From: Hoeflea sp. YIM 152468
GTDB lineage: Bacteria; Pseudomonadota; Alphaproteobacteria; Rhizobiales; Rhizobiaceae
NCBI RefSeq assembly: GCF_029210485.1
Contig: NZ_JARGET010000027.1
Location: forward strand, 1-52,219
DNA length: 52,219 nt
Direction of reading: 5' to 3'
Shown: positions 33,207-40,842 of the stretch, in pieces
Layout of the letters: every line of letters begins with the position of its first letter
Numbering within the stretch: position 1 is the stretch's first letter
Program-made: the position numbers and the translations under genes
The notes under the pieces: model-generated
Seen by the model: only the letters and a program-made list of their open reading frames with translations
What the model was told of the DNA's origin: nothing
Databases searched by the model: none

Positions 33207-33584
33207 TCAGTGATCCCTCTGTGCCGAAGCAAAAAGGGCTTGTGCGATCTTTTCGAGTTCGAACGGCTTTTCGCAAAGCACGAACCCTTCGAAGCGCGAC
33301 GGAATGATCTCGGCGTCATAGGCGCTGGCGAACACAAACGGGATGCCCATGTCCTGCAATCTTTCGGCGACGGGAAACACAAATTCTCCGGTCAGATAAA
33401 TGTCCAGAATGGCGGCATCGACCTGTGTGGTGTCGAGATATTCCAGGGCCTCATCGACGTCGGGGGTGGGGCCTATGACGGTGGCGCCGAGGGCTTCCAG
33501 CTTCAGGCGCGTCTCCTCGGCGAGAAGAAATTCATCTTCCACGATCAGCACTCTGGTGCCTGAAAACCTGTCAGAATGTGTCAC
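33207..33584 (-). CDS. stand-alone receiver domain response regulator
   Basis: A 125-aa receiver domain without output domain. The acidic pocket is VEDE (about residues 15-18), the phosphate acceptor Asp is at about 61 (AAILDIYL), the Ser/Thr in FVFASAYD, and the Lys at about 106 (CEKPF). So, unlike the protein at 9.2 kb, this one looks fully functional. The start is GTG at 33584; no strong ribosome site is visible, and upstream codons read to 33746 without looking coding. Single-domain regulators of this type feed into stress signalling in alphaproteobacteria; the partner kinase is not in the window. Confidence 0.8.
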   Translation of the reverse strand: MTHSDRFSGTRVLIVEDEFLLAEETRLKLEALGATVIGPTPDVDEALEYLDTTQVDAAILDIYLTGEFVFPVAERLQDMGIPFVFASAYDAEIIPSRFEGFVLCEKPFELEKIAQALFASAQRDH

Positions 33585-33801
33585 GATGGCATTCTCACCT
33601 CGGCTCCCGGATTTCCGGTGCGCTGATTGACGGCGGACAGAGCCAACTGGGTTGGAGCCGAGCCGAAACAACCAGGCGCCGGATGCGGATTGGCGATTGC
33701 ATCCGTGTCCGCCGGCATTTCCTGCAGACAATTGGCAGCACGGCACTTGTTCCAGTCAAGTTAGCGGGCGGCAGCACGCCCATGAACTTGCCGATATCCA
33801 G

Positions 33802-33867
33802 CTAGGAAGGCCCGACCGGTCTAGCCACCGCCGCGGCGATCGCGGTGGTCGTAAACAGATGTTTCAT
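33802..33867 (-). pseudogene. 21-codon stub of a secreted protein gene
   Basis: A strong ribosome site (AAGGAGG, 33874-33880) is followed by ATG and MKHLFTTTAIAAAVA, a clear signal-peptide start, then ARPVGPS and a TAG stop. No mature domain follows in frame. An exact EcfG-type promoter lies 68 nt upstream. The likely story is a stress-induced secreted protein that lost its body by a nonsense mutation or deletion; a genuine micro-peptide is the alternative. Confidence 0.45.
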
Positions 33868-33900
33868 GTCGAACCTCCTTGTCTGCTTTTGGTGAGTTGC

Positions 33901-33928
33901 CCGGAAGCCACTTCAACGATGCTTCCGG
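33901..33928 (-). promoter_or_regulatory. leader hairpin of the 33.8-kb stub
   Basis: 8-bp perfect stem CCGGAAGC / GCTTCCGG with a 12-nt loop, extendable by TTGGTGA / TCACCAA. It lies just downstream of the EcfG-type promoter, so it would form at the 5' end of the transcript. It could be a stability or control element, or the terminator of the PQQ dehydrogenase gene (the gap to 34104 is otherwise empty). Confidence 0.35.
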
Positions 33929-33934
33929 TCACCA

Positions 33935-33959
33935 AACAGGTTGGCGACGCGTGTGTTCC
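33935..33959 (-). promoter_or_regulatory. EcfG-type promoter of the 33.8-kb stub
   Basis: Minus strand: GGAAC (33959-33955), 17 nt, GTT (33937-33935). Confidence 0.72.
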
Positions 33960-34103
33960 AGAACGAAATTGTTTTTTCGCCGGGTTTCGGAGGGGCTGGA
34001 AACCTCGATCTCTCTGCGGCGGCCATGATCCGTTTCGGCTGCGCCGGGCTCGGGGCTGGCTCATGCGTCGCCAGCCCCCTTTGCCGTTTTTCAAGCCGGA
34101 CAA

Positions 34104-36626
34104 TCATTCGGGCAAGGCCCAGGCAATGACTGCATCACCGACGGGGGTTTCCATGAAGTGGTGACCTCCCGGTGCCAGCACGATGAACTGACGCCCGTCG
34201 ACCTCGAAGGTGATGGGGGTCGTCTGACCGCCGGCAGGCAGGCTGTCGGTCCACAGAACCTCACCCGTCTCGATGTCGATGGCGCGGATCAACCCGTCTG
34301 TCGCCGCAGCTATGAAGACCAATCCGCCGGCGGTGACGATGGGGCCGCCATTGTTCGGCGTGCCGATCTTGAAAGGGAGCCTGGACGGGATCCCGAAGGG
34401 CCCGTTGTTGAGGGCCTGACCGAGCGGCTGATCCCACAATGTCTCGCCTGTCGCCAGGTCGATCGCGCGGATGCCGCCATAGGGAGGCTTTTTGCACAGC
34501 AGACCGGAGTAATCCATGCGCCATCCTGCATTGACCGCAATGCCGTAGGGCGCGCCGATCTGCGGTCCCGCCTCGCCGGATTCGCCCTCCGGCGAATTGA
34601 TTGCGGTGGCGTCGACCTCTTCGCGCGGGATCAGCCGGTTGAAGTTGGGCATGTCGTTGTAATTGGCGATCAGGATGCCGCGCTCTTCATCGACGGCCAT
34701 GGACCCCCAGTCCTGGCCGCCATTGTAACCGGGATACTGGATCCAGCGTCCTTCGGTCGTGGGCGGTGTGTACATGCCGGCATAATTGGCGCGGCGGAAC
34801 TGGATGCGGCACCACAACTGGTCGAGCGGCGACATGCCCCACATGTCCTTTTCGGTCAGCGGTTCGAAGGCGAGTGTGTGATAGGTGGAGAAGGGCTGCA
34901 CATCCGACAGGTAGTCCGGTTCCACGCCCATATTGGTGGGCACTGCGCGTACTTCGACCGGGAACAACGATTCCCCGGTCTCGCGGTTGAGCACGTAGAT
35001 GTCGCCCTGCTTGGAAGACACGATGATGGCCGGCACCGTGCCGTTCCCGCCGGGAAAATCCACCAGCGCGGGCTGGGATCCGAGATCGTAATCCCAGACA
35101 TCGCGATAGACCGTCTGAAAGTGCCACACGTCCTCGCCGGTGGTGACGTCGACGGCAACGATCGAGGTGGCGTATTCGTTCTCCAGATCCGAGCGGTTGG
35201 AGCCGTAATAGTCGACCGAGGAGTTGCCGAGCGGCAGGTAGACATAGCCCAGCTCCTCGTCGGCTGCCGGAGTGGTCCACATGTTGGGCGTGCCCCGGGT
35301 GTAGGTCTCGCCTTCGGCCGGTGCCCCGCGATTGCCGGGATTGCCCAGATCCCAGGCCCAGGCAAGCTCGCCGGTGACGGCGTCAAAGCCGCGCACTACG
35401 CCTGACGGCGCATCCTCGCCCTGGCCGTCCTTCACCTGTGCACCGACGACAGCGACGCCTCGAACAATGATGGGGGGTGAAGTGACCGAGTACCAGCCCG
35501 GAACGGTGTCGCCGATGCCTTCTTCGAGATTGATCTGGCCTGAGAGACCGAAATCGGGGCAGGACTCGCCGATTTGTGCATCGACCGCGATCAACCGCGC
35601 ATCGAGCGTGGCCCACAGGACGCGGGTGGCGCAGAGGTCGTCCGGGTCGGCATCGGGAACCTCGAAATAGGCTGCTCCCCGGCAGGTGGCGCCATAGGGG
35701 ATGGCATCATCAGGCACCTCCGGATCATGGCGCCATTCCTCCTTGCCGGTGCCGGCATCAATCGCCACCATGATGCCCATTGCCGTGCAGTGATAAAGGG
35801 TGCGGCCGATCTTGAGCGGGGTGTTTTCGGGCGAATATTTTCCCTCCGCCTCGCCGTCGGGAAGATCGCCGCTGTTGAAGGTCCAGACACGCTCAAGCTG
35901 GTCGACATTGCCGGTGTTGATCTGTGAAAGCGGAGAATTGCGGGTTGCGTGGATCGAGCCGCCATAGGAGGGCCAGTCCTCGCCCACGGCGCGAACCGGC
36001 AGAGGCGCGCGTGCCGCAGGCTGCCGGGCGCCATCCTCCGATTGCGCCGTGACGTCCGCACCGGCATCCGGTTCAAGGCCCGGCGCCGGGCTTGCTGCCG
36101 GATCGCTTTCCTGCTGGGTCTGCGCGATGCCCGGGCTTGCCGGATCGGCGGCTTCCTGTGCATGGGCTGCGAAATGGCCGCTCGTGCCGGCGAGAATGGC
36201 AAGGCTTGCGAGAACGGGAAGTGCCGTTGAGGCCGCCGTCCGGTCCCGGGCCTGCGCGCGGGTCTTGCTGCGGTGTCGCAACATTGGAATGCATATCAGC
36301 ACCAGTACCAGGATGACAGACGGCGCCACCAGTCGCGGCACCTGGGCCCACCAATCCGTTCCCACTTCCCAGAACGCCCATACGAGTGTGAAGATATAGG
36401 TGAGAAGATAGACCCAGAGCCCGGCCATCGTCTGCGCCGCCAGCAACATGCCGGACACGACAAGTCCAACGCCGGCGATCAGGTAGTACCAGGAACCACC
36501 CAGCGCAATAAGCCAGATTCCGCCTGCGCCCAGCACGATCCCGATCAGCGCCATCAGTGTTCCGATGCCGGTGCAGTACCAGTAGGCTGCGCCCTTTTGC
36601 CCCTGAGGGCTGCGCTCATTCAACAT
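34104..36626 (-). CDS. membrane-bound PQQ-dependent sugar dehydrogenase (glucose/quinate/shikimate family)
   Basis: An 840-aa protein. About five N-terminal transmembrane helices (residues 15-115) are followed by a Pro/Ala/Glu-rich linker (about 155-205) and a periplasmic eight-blade beta-propeller. Repeated tryptophan-docking motifs are visible: AIDAGTGKEEW, GFDAVTGELAWAW, AVDVTTGEDVWHF, AIDLATGETLWDQ and AIDIETGEVLWTD. It oxidises a sugar or polyol in the periplasm and passes electrons to ubiquinone. It is a little longer than E. coli Gcd because of the linker. Substrate not decidable from sequence. An exact EcfG-type promoter lies 67 nt upstream. Confidence 0.88.
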   Translation of the reverse strand: MLNERSPQGQKGAAYWYCTGIGTLMALIGIVLGAGGIWLIALGGSWYYLIAGVGLVVSGMLLAAQTMAGLWVYLLTYIFTLVWAFWEVGTDWWAQVPRLVAPSVILVLVLICIPMLRHRSKTRAQARDRTAASTALPVLASLAILAGTSGHFAAHAQEAADPASPGIAQTQQESDPAASPAPGLEPDAGADVTAQSEDGARQPAARAPLPVRAVGEDWPSYGGSIHATRNSPLSQINTGNVDQLERVWTFNSGDLPDGEAEGKYSPENTPLKIGRTLYHCTAMGIMVAIDAGTGKEEWRHDPEVPDDAIPYGATCRGAAYFEVPDADPDDLCATRVLWATLDARLIAVDAQIGESCPDFGLSGQINLEEGIGDTVPGWYSVTSPPIIVRGVAVVGAQVKDGQGEDAPSGVVRGFDAVTGELAWAWDLGNPGNRGAPAEGETYTRGTPNMWTTPAADEELGYVYLPLGNSSVDYYGSNRSDLENEYATSIVAVDVTTGEDVWHFQTVYRDVWDYDLGSQPALVDFPGGNGTVPAIIVSSKQGDIYVLNRETGESLFPVEVRAVPTNMGVEPDYLSDVQPFSTYHTLAFEPLTEKDMWGMSPLDQLWCRIQFRRANYAGMYTPPTTEGRWIQYPGYNGGQDWGSMAVDEERGILIANYNDMPNFNRLIPREEVDATAINSPEGESGEAGPQIGAPYGIAVNAGWRMDYSGLLCKKPPYGGIRAIDLATGETLWDQPLGQALNNGPFGIPSRLPFKIGTPNNGGPIVTAGGLVFIAAATDGLIRAIDIETGEVLWTDSLPAGGQTTPITFEVDGRQFIVLAPGGHHFMETPVGDAVIAWALPE

Positions 36627-36692
36627 ATCTCAAACCTCCCGTTTTCGATTGCAGTGTCTGCTGCTGGCAAGAAGGACCAGCACTGAACCCGA

Positions 36693-36717
36693 AACCGGCA
36701 ACTTCGGCGAATGTTCC
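36693..36717 (-). promoter_or_regulatory. EcfG-type promoter of the PQQ dehydrogenase
   Basis: Minus strand: GGAAC (36717-36713), 17 nt, GTT (36695-36693). It is back-to-back with the plus-strand site at 36794. Confidence 0.75.
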
Positions 36718-36793
36718 ACACGCCAGCAATTCCTGTTGCCACAGAAGCAGCACCGGTCGCGGCCTGCAGGCAACGGACGTGCGAAATTTTCTC

Positions 36794-36818
36794 GGAACAA
36801 ACAGCACACGAAGCGGTT
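36794..36818 (+). promoter_or_regulatory. EcfG-type promoter of the 86-aa lipoprotein
   Basis: GGAAC (36794-36798), 17 nt, GTT (36816-36818). The leader is about 180 nt. In it, a frame ending at TGA 36998-37000 (from ATG 36919, 26 codons, PYAELLRRCG) overlaps the next start region and could be a small upstream gene, but its ribosome site is too close. Confidence 0.72.
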
Positions 36819-37002
36819 CGCTGGTGGCGCGGACCGGGACAAGTGAGAGTGCCCCTTGCCTCATTCCTCCTCCCGATGAGGCGGTCCGCGCGCTGTGTCT
36901 GCGCGGCCGGGAGGGAATGCCATACGCAGAGCTGCTGCGGCGATGCGGCAGTCATGTTGACCTCAATCCGCAAGATGCGGATGCCGATCAGGAGCAATGA
37001 CA

Positions 37003-37263
37003 ATGAAGACTTGGCTATCCATGCGTTGGTTCGTCCCGCTGTGTGCGGCAGGCCTTCTGGCGGCATGCGGCGAGGAGCCGGAGGACGCGCCGGACACGCT
37101 TCTTCCCGACCGCCCCGAAGACAAGCTCATCGAAGACACCAGACAGCCCGAACGGGTGGATCAGGATCCGACGCCCCAGACCGGAACCAGCGGCGTCATC
37201 CCCGGCTACAATCCTGTGGAAGGGAATGACGACGGTGAGGCTGAGCCATCTGTCTCCGACTGA
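37003..37263 (+). CDS. small acidic lipoprotein (86 aa)
   Basis: Signal peptide MKTWLSMRWFVPLCAAGLL with lipobox LAAC (Cys about residue 22). The mature part is hydrophilic and acidic (many Glu, Asp, Pro) without a recognisable domain, so it is probably disordered and anchored to a membrane. ATG at 37003 was chosen because AGGAG is 8 nt upstream; the ATG at 36997 is only 2 nt from it. It is followed after 86 bp by the EF-hand/PRC gene, which has its own promoter. Confidence 0.7.
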   Translation: MKTWLSMRWFVPLCAAGLLAACGEEPEDAPDTLLPDRPEDKLIEDTRQPERVDQDPTPQTGTSGVIPGYNPVEGNDDGEAEPSVSD

Positions 37264-37286
37264 GGGTCAAAAAAATAATCTGGTCT

Positions 37287-37311
37287 GGAACAATGGCCGG
37301 AGTCTCCGGTT
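37287..37311 (+). promoter_or_regulatory. EcfG-type promoter of the EF-hand/PRC-barrel gene
   Basis: GGAAC (37287-37291), 17 nt, GTT (37309-37311), 38 nt before the ATG at 37349. Confidence 0.8.
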
Positions 37312-37348
37312 ACGCAGCCGTCATATCTGGAAACGAAAGGAGACGACG

Positions 37349-38626
37349 ATGAGCAGATTTCTTGCTTCCAGTGCGTTGGCGCTGGTGTTCGGATTGGTAT
37401 CGGGCACCGTGGCGACCGCGCAGCAAAGCTTCTCCGACCTGGATACCAACCGCGACCAGCAGGTCGACAGGACCGAGTTTCAGCAGGTCAGCAACGCCAC
37501 CTTCACGGACTGGGATTCCGATGCCAATCAGCGGATTTCCAACGATGAACTCCACGGCGGCGTGTTCGCGAACTGGGATCGGGATTCGAACGGCGCCCTG
37601 TCGCCGAATGAGTACCGCACCGGGTCGCAAGCATGGCTCGGCACCAGCGCACATCCGGGGTTCAGCGCCATCGATGCGGACGGCAACGGGTCGCTGAACC
37701 GACAGGAATTCGAGACGGCCGCCCGGGACAGCACCGCCTTTGCCGACTGGAACACCGAGGGCGAAGGGGTGGACATGGCCGGCTTTCACAACGCCCTGTT
37801 CAAGGTCTACGACAAGGACCGGAGCGATCAGGTTTCCCGAAGCGACTACGATGCTGTGGTGATCCTGTCGGCGACCGAGATCGCCCCGGTTTCGGACAGC
37901 GCCAGCACACTGCAGACCGGCGATACACAGGCTGCGGCATCGGAATCCAGCGGCGCGGCGATACCTGCGGAAAAAGTGATTGCCCTGTCGGATTGGCAGA
38001 TGGACGAGGTTTACACCGATGGTATCAGCGTCGACAGGGTTCTCGATGATGCGGAAGTCCATGGCGCCGGCGGCGACGAGATCGGCAGCATCGAGAATGT
38101 GGTCTTCTCCCGTGATGGCAAGGTCGTCTCGGTCATCGCCGAGGTCGGCGGCTTCTGGGACATGTTCGACACCCATGTGAGCGTTCCCTGGGACCAGCTG
38201 AGCTGGAACGGCATGGAGCGGATCAATATCCCGGTGACCGAAGACAATGTGGAAGACTACAGTGTTTTCAAATCGGACTACCTCACCAGCGCTGCGGCCC
38301 AGGAGGGTGTGGAAGTGGTGGATGACGACCTGCGAACCGGCCAGAACGCCTTTCGTGCGTCCGATCTGATTGGGGATTACTCCCGCGTCCGTCAGGACGG
38401 TCGCCTGGTGACCTATGGTTACGTCAACGATCTCATCATCAAGGACGGCCGACTGCAAACGGTCGTGGTGACGACCGACAGCGGTTATGGCGTTTCCGGT
38501 CCCCGCGGCTATCCCTTCTACCGCCAGGGATGGAACCCCAGGGCACCTTACTATGACATGCCGTACGATACCGCCGAGGCAATCGAGGCGGAACAGGTCG
38601 AGTATGATCGCTTCGAGACCAATTGA
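37349..38626 (+). CDS. secreted protein with five EF-hand loops and two PRC-barrel domains
   Basis: A 425-aa protein. Signal peptide 1-24 (ATAQ). Five EF-hand-like loops follow: D32-F44 (DTNRDQQVDRTEF), D56-L68, D77-Y89 (DRDSNGALSPNEY), D109-F121 (DADGNGSLNRQEF) and D155-Y167. After a linker, the first PRC-barrel (about 213-280) has GDEIGSIENVVFSRDGKVVS, and the second (about 335-425) has DLIGDYSRVRQDGRLVTYG and a Tyr/Pro-rich end. It is probably a periplasmic calcium-responsive or structural stress protein. AAGGAG precedes the ATG. Confidence 0.8.
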   Translation: MSRFLASSALALVFGLVSGTVATAQQSFSDLDTNRDQQVDRTEFQQVSNATFTDWDSDANQRISNDELHGGVFANWDRDSNGALSPNEYRTGSQAWLGTSAHPGFSAIDADGNGSLNRQEFETAARDSTAFADWNTEGEGVDMAGFHNALFKVYDKDRSDQVSRSDYDAVVILSATEIAPVSDSASTLQTGDTQAAASESSGAAIPAEKVIALSDWQMDEVYTDGISVDRVLDDAEVHGAGGDEIGSIENVVFSRDGKVVSVIAEVGGFWDMFDTHVSVPWDQLSWNGMERINIPVTEDNVEDYSVFKSDYLTSAAAQEGVEVVDDDLRTGQNAFRASDLIGDYSRVRQDGRLVTYGYVNDLIIKDGRLQTVVVTTDSGYGVSGPRGYPFYRQGWNPRAPYYDMPYDTAEAIEAEQVEYDRFETN

Positions 38627-38651
38627 TCTGACGTAAAATCCCTGGGCAATC

Positions 38652-38682
38652 GAGGCCGCGTGCTGAACAAACACGCGGCCTC
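38652..38682. terminator. strong hairpin after the EF-hand/PRC gene
   Basis: Perfect 11-bp stem GAGGCCGCGTG / CACGCGGCCTC with a 9-nt loop, 25 nt past the stop at 38626. No T-run. The remainder to 38882 holds only a weak 18-codon frame (38814-38870, ATG with AGGAG) that I do not call. Confidence 0.5.
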
Positions 38683-38882
38683 ATGTCCGAGCGGCTGGGC
38701 CAACAGGGAAGCTGCTCCATCATCCACGCCGATGGATGACCTCGGTCTTGTCGAGACAGTTGAACGTTTCGGCACCGCCGACCGAACGGCGGAAACTCCT
38801 GCAGGAGATCAATATGGAACAGGTCGAGTGGCGCGTGGGAAACGGGCTTCGTGTCCCTGACGAGTTCTGACCGGAAAGGCTG

Positions 38883-39920
38883 CTATAAAGCGTCTGCGGA
38901 GACCTTGGTTATGCTGATATCCTTGACAACGGCGAAGCAAACATCTTCGCTCGCTTCGACTGTCAGGGAAGCTCTCTCACCGCTGGATGTAAAATTGAAG
39001 GACGCCCCATCGGCACCAAGCGGCCCGCACTGATCGTGCACGCATATTCTGGCCGGCTCCTTGCATCCGCCATACTTCGAGCTCACGTCGATCCGGTACT
39101 CACCTGCTGGTTGGTCCCAGTAATAGGACACACCCGCCATGGTTTTGTCCCGCCGGTTGTCGCCGATGAAGTGGAAAAACTGCGGGCCCGGAGAGGTCGC
39201 GTTGCCTTCCGACCAATCCAGGTTGGCGATGACCTCACCGACTCTGTCCACCGTGATATCCCGATGTTCAGCGGTCATGTGGCCGAAAACATCATAGGAC
39301 GTGTCACGGCGGGAAAAGAACCAGGTCGAAAGCCCGTTTCGAACCGGGAAGACATTGGCATAGCCGATGCGGTCAATGTCACTGAGCGAAAGATATGACG
39401 ATCTGTCATTCGGGTCGGAGAAATAAACCGAGCCCCAGGTCACATCGAACAGCACCCATTTTTCGCCTATTTTGACCTCGGCCATCGCGTGTGAACTTCG
39501 CACCCCTTTTGAGATGTAGAACGCCTTTACGATCCTTACAGGGATGCCGAGCTGCTCCATGAGCGCTGCGAAAACGATGGCGTGATTGCCGCATATCCCA
39601 TAGCCCGCATCAAGGCAAAGGTCGGCTTGTGGGATGGACTTGAATTTGTCGCCCATCGTTCTCTTGAGGTAGGAGTATCGACCGCTGGTGACCGTATTCT
39701 GCACGACATTGAGCGCCTGCAGCGCGGCGTAGAACTCGACCGGCGCAACGCGCCGCACCACTGCACCCTCGGCTTCCTGCCGGATCAGGCAAGCGTATTT
39801 CTTGATGATGTCGGGGTTTTCGCAAGAGAGGCTTGGAGTGTCGCCGACCGCAGTCAGGCTGTCGGCTTGCGCCGCTCCGGACGCCAGCAGAGCGCCAATC
39901 AATACCCATTTCGCAATCAT
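38883..39920 (-). CDS. secreted transglutaminase-like cysteine protein
   Basis: A 345-aa protein with a signal peptide (residues 1-19, ending AAQA). A transglutaminase-like (papain-fold) core has Cys110 in AGYGICGNHA, His144 in SSHAMAEVKIG and Asp159 in VLFDVTWGS, the expected triad order. The C-terminal 150 residues look like a beta-rich domain with several Cys. Family members are proteases, amidases or transglutaminases; the substrate is unknown. GC looks lower than in the flanking genes. ATG at 39920 was preferred to 39935 because GGAG precedes it. No EcfG site was found. Confidence 0.75.
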   Translation of the reverse strand: MIAKWVLIGALLASGAAQADSLTAVGDTPSLSCENPDIIKKYACLIRQEAEGAVVRRVAPVEFYAALQALNVVQNTVTSGRYSYLKRTMGDKFKSIPQADLCLDAGYGICGNHAIVFAALMEQLGIPVRIVKAFYISKGVRSSHAMAEVKIGEKWVLFDVTWGSVYFSDPNDRSSYLSLSDIDRIGYANVFPVRNGLSTWFFSRRDTSYDVFGHMTAEHRDITVDRVGEVIANLDWSEGNATSPGPQFFHFIGDNRRDKTMAGVSYYWDQPAGEYRIDVSSKYGGCKEPARICVHDQCGPLGADGASFNFTSSGERASLTVEASEDVCFAVVKDISITKVSADAL

Positions 39921-40088
39921 GTCGAATCTCCGCATGGTTGTGAATCCATAGATTGAGTGCGTGCTTTATGGAGTCTTTTTAAGTTGCGTTCAAATCGATC
40001 AGAAAGCAACCCCGACGTTCTGTTTTCGAAGAAGGAAAGATGCTGGGTACAACCTTGCGTCCAGCCATCGCATGGCGGGATCAAACCC

Positions 40089-40646
40089 CTAATAGGAAGG
40101 GGGGGAAATCGCGCTGATGACCTCGGCGGTTGCCTTGCCGACATTGCGGAAGCGGTGCAGCTCGCGACTGTCGAAATAATAGCCGTCGCCCTTGTGCAGG
40201 ACGCGGGTCTGGTTCCCGACCGTAAGCTCGATCGCCCCCGAGACAACGCAGCCCGCTTCCTGGGCAACATGTGACAGAAGCTCGCCGGTATCGGCTCCCA
40301 CCGCATAGGTTTCCCTGAGAAACTGGAAGGCACGATAGGGATGGTTGAGCCCGATCAGGCGATAGGAAATCGTTTCTGGATTGCCAATTTCGGGGGTGTC
40401 ATCAGCGGGATAGAACGGGCTGCCGCTGCCTTCGGTCAAGCCGCCGAGAAATTCCGACAAGCGGCTACCAAGCGCGTCAAGGATCGCTTGCAGGGTATCA
40501 ACGGTGGGGCTGATCAGATCCCGCTCGATCAGCGAGATCGTGGTGTGCGAGATGCCGGAGCGTTGCGCGAGATCGCGCATGCTTAGATGACGTCGCAGCC
40601 GAAGGGCCTTCAAATTGCTTCCGATTTTGGCCATTATACTATCCAT
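40089..40646 (-). CDS. XRE-family regulator with C-terminal cupin domain
   Basis: A 185-aa regulator. Helix-turn-helix at about residues 11-65 (MRDLAQRSGISHTTISLIE), cupin fold at about 110-180 (VSGAIELTVGNQTRVLHKGDGYYFDS, then HRFRNVG). This PuuR/YdcN-like design senses small metabolites in the cupin pocket. It is divergent from the TRAP transporter operon (196-bp gap), so it is the likely regulator of those genes. ATG 40646 and 40634 are both possible; neither has a clear ribosome site. The gap 39936-40088 is empty. Confidence 0.83.
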   Translation of the reverse strand: MDSIMAKIGSNLKALRLRRHLSMRDLAQRSGISHTTISLIERDLISPTVDTLQAILDALGSRLSEFLGGLTEGSGSPFYPADDTPEIGNPETISYRLIGLNHPYRAFQFLRETYAVGADTGELLSHVAQEAGCVVSGAIELTVGNQTRVLHKGDGYYFDSRELHRFRNVGKATAEVISAISPPSY

Positions 40647-40842
40647 GAAGTGGGTATTATGCCGAAAAACATAGCGCAGGCAGCCATCTGCTGTAAAGTA
40701 TATGAAACGGTACGGGCCCAGACGCTTCCTTAGCCTCTTTGATCCAATTATAGAATGGACGGAAGGGAGGTAGGTGCATGGACTGCAGCCCTACCTGTTG
40801 GTTCCTTCTTGACCAGTTTCAATCACGTAATGGGAGGCGAGG

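Noticed and set aside
38814-38870. 18-codon frame with an AGGAG ribosome site
   Set aside because: Too short and without any recognisable feature; left as a note in the hairpin entry.
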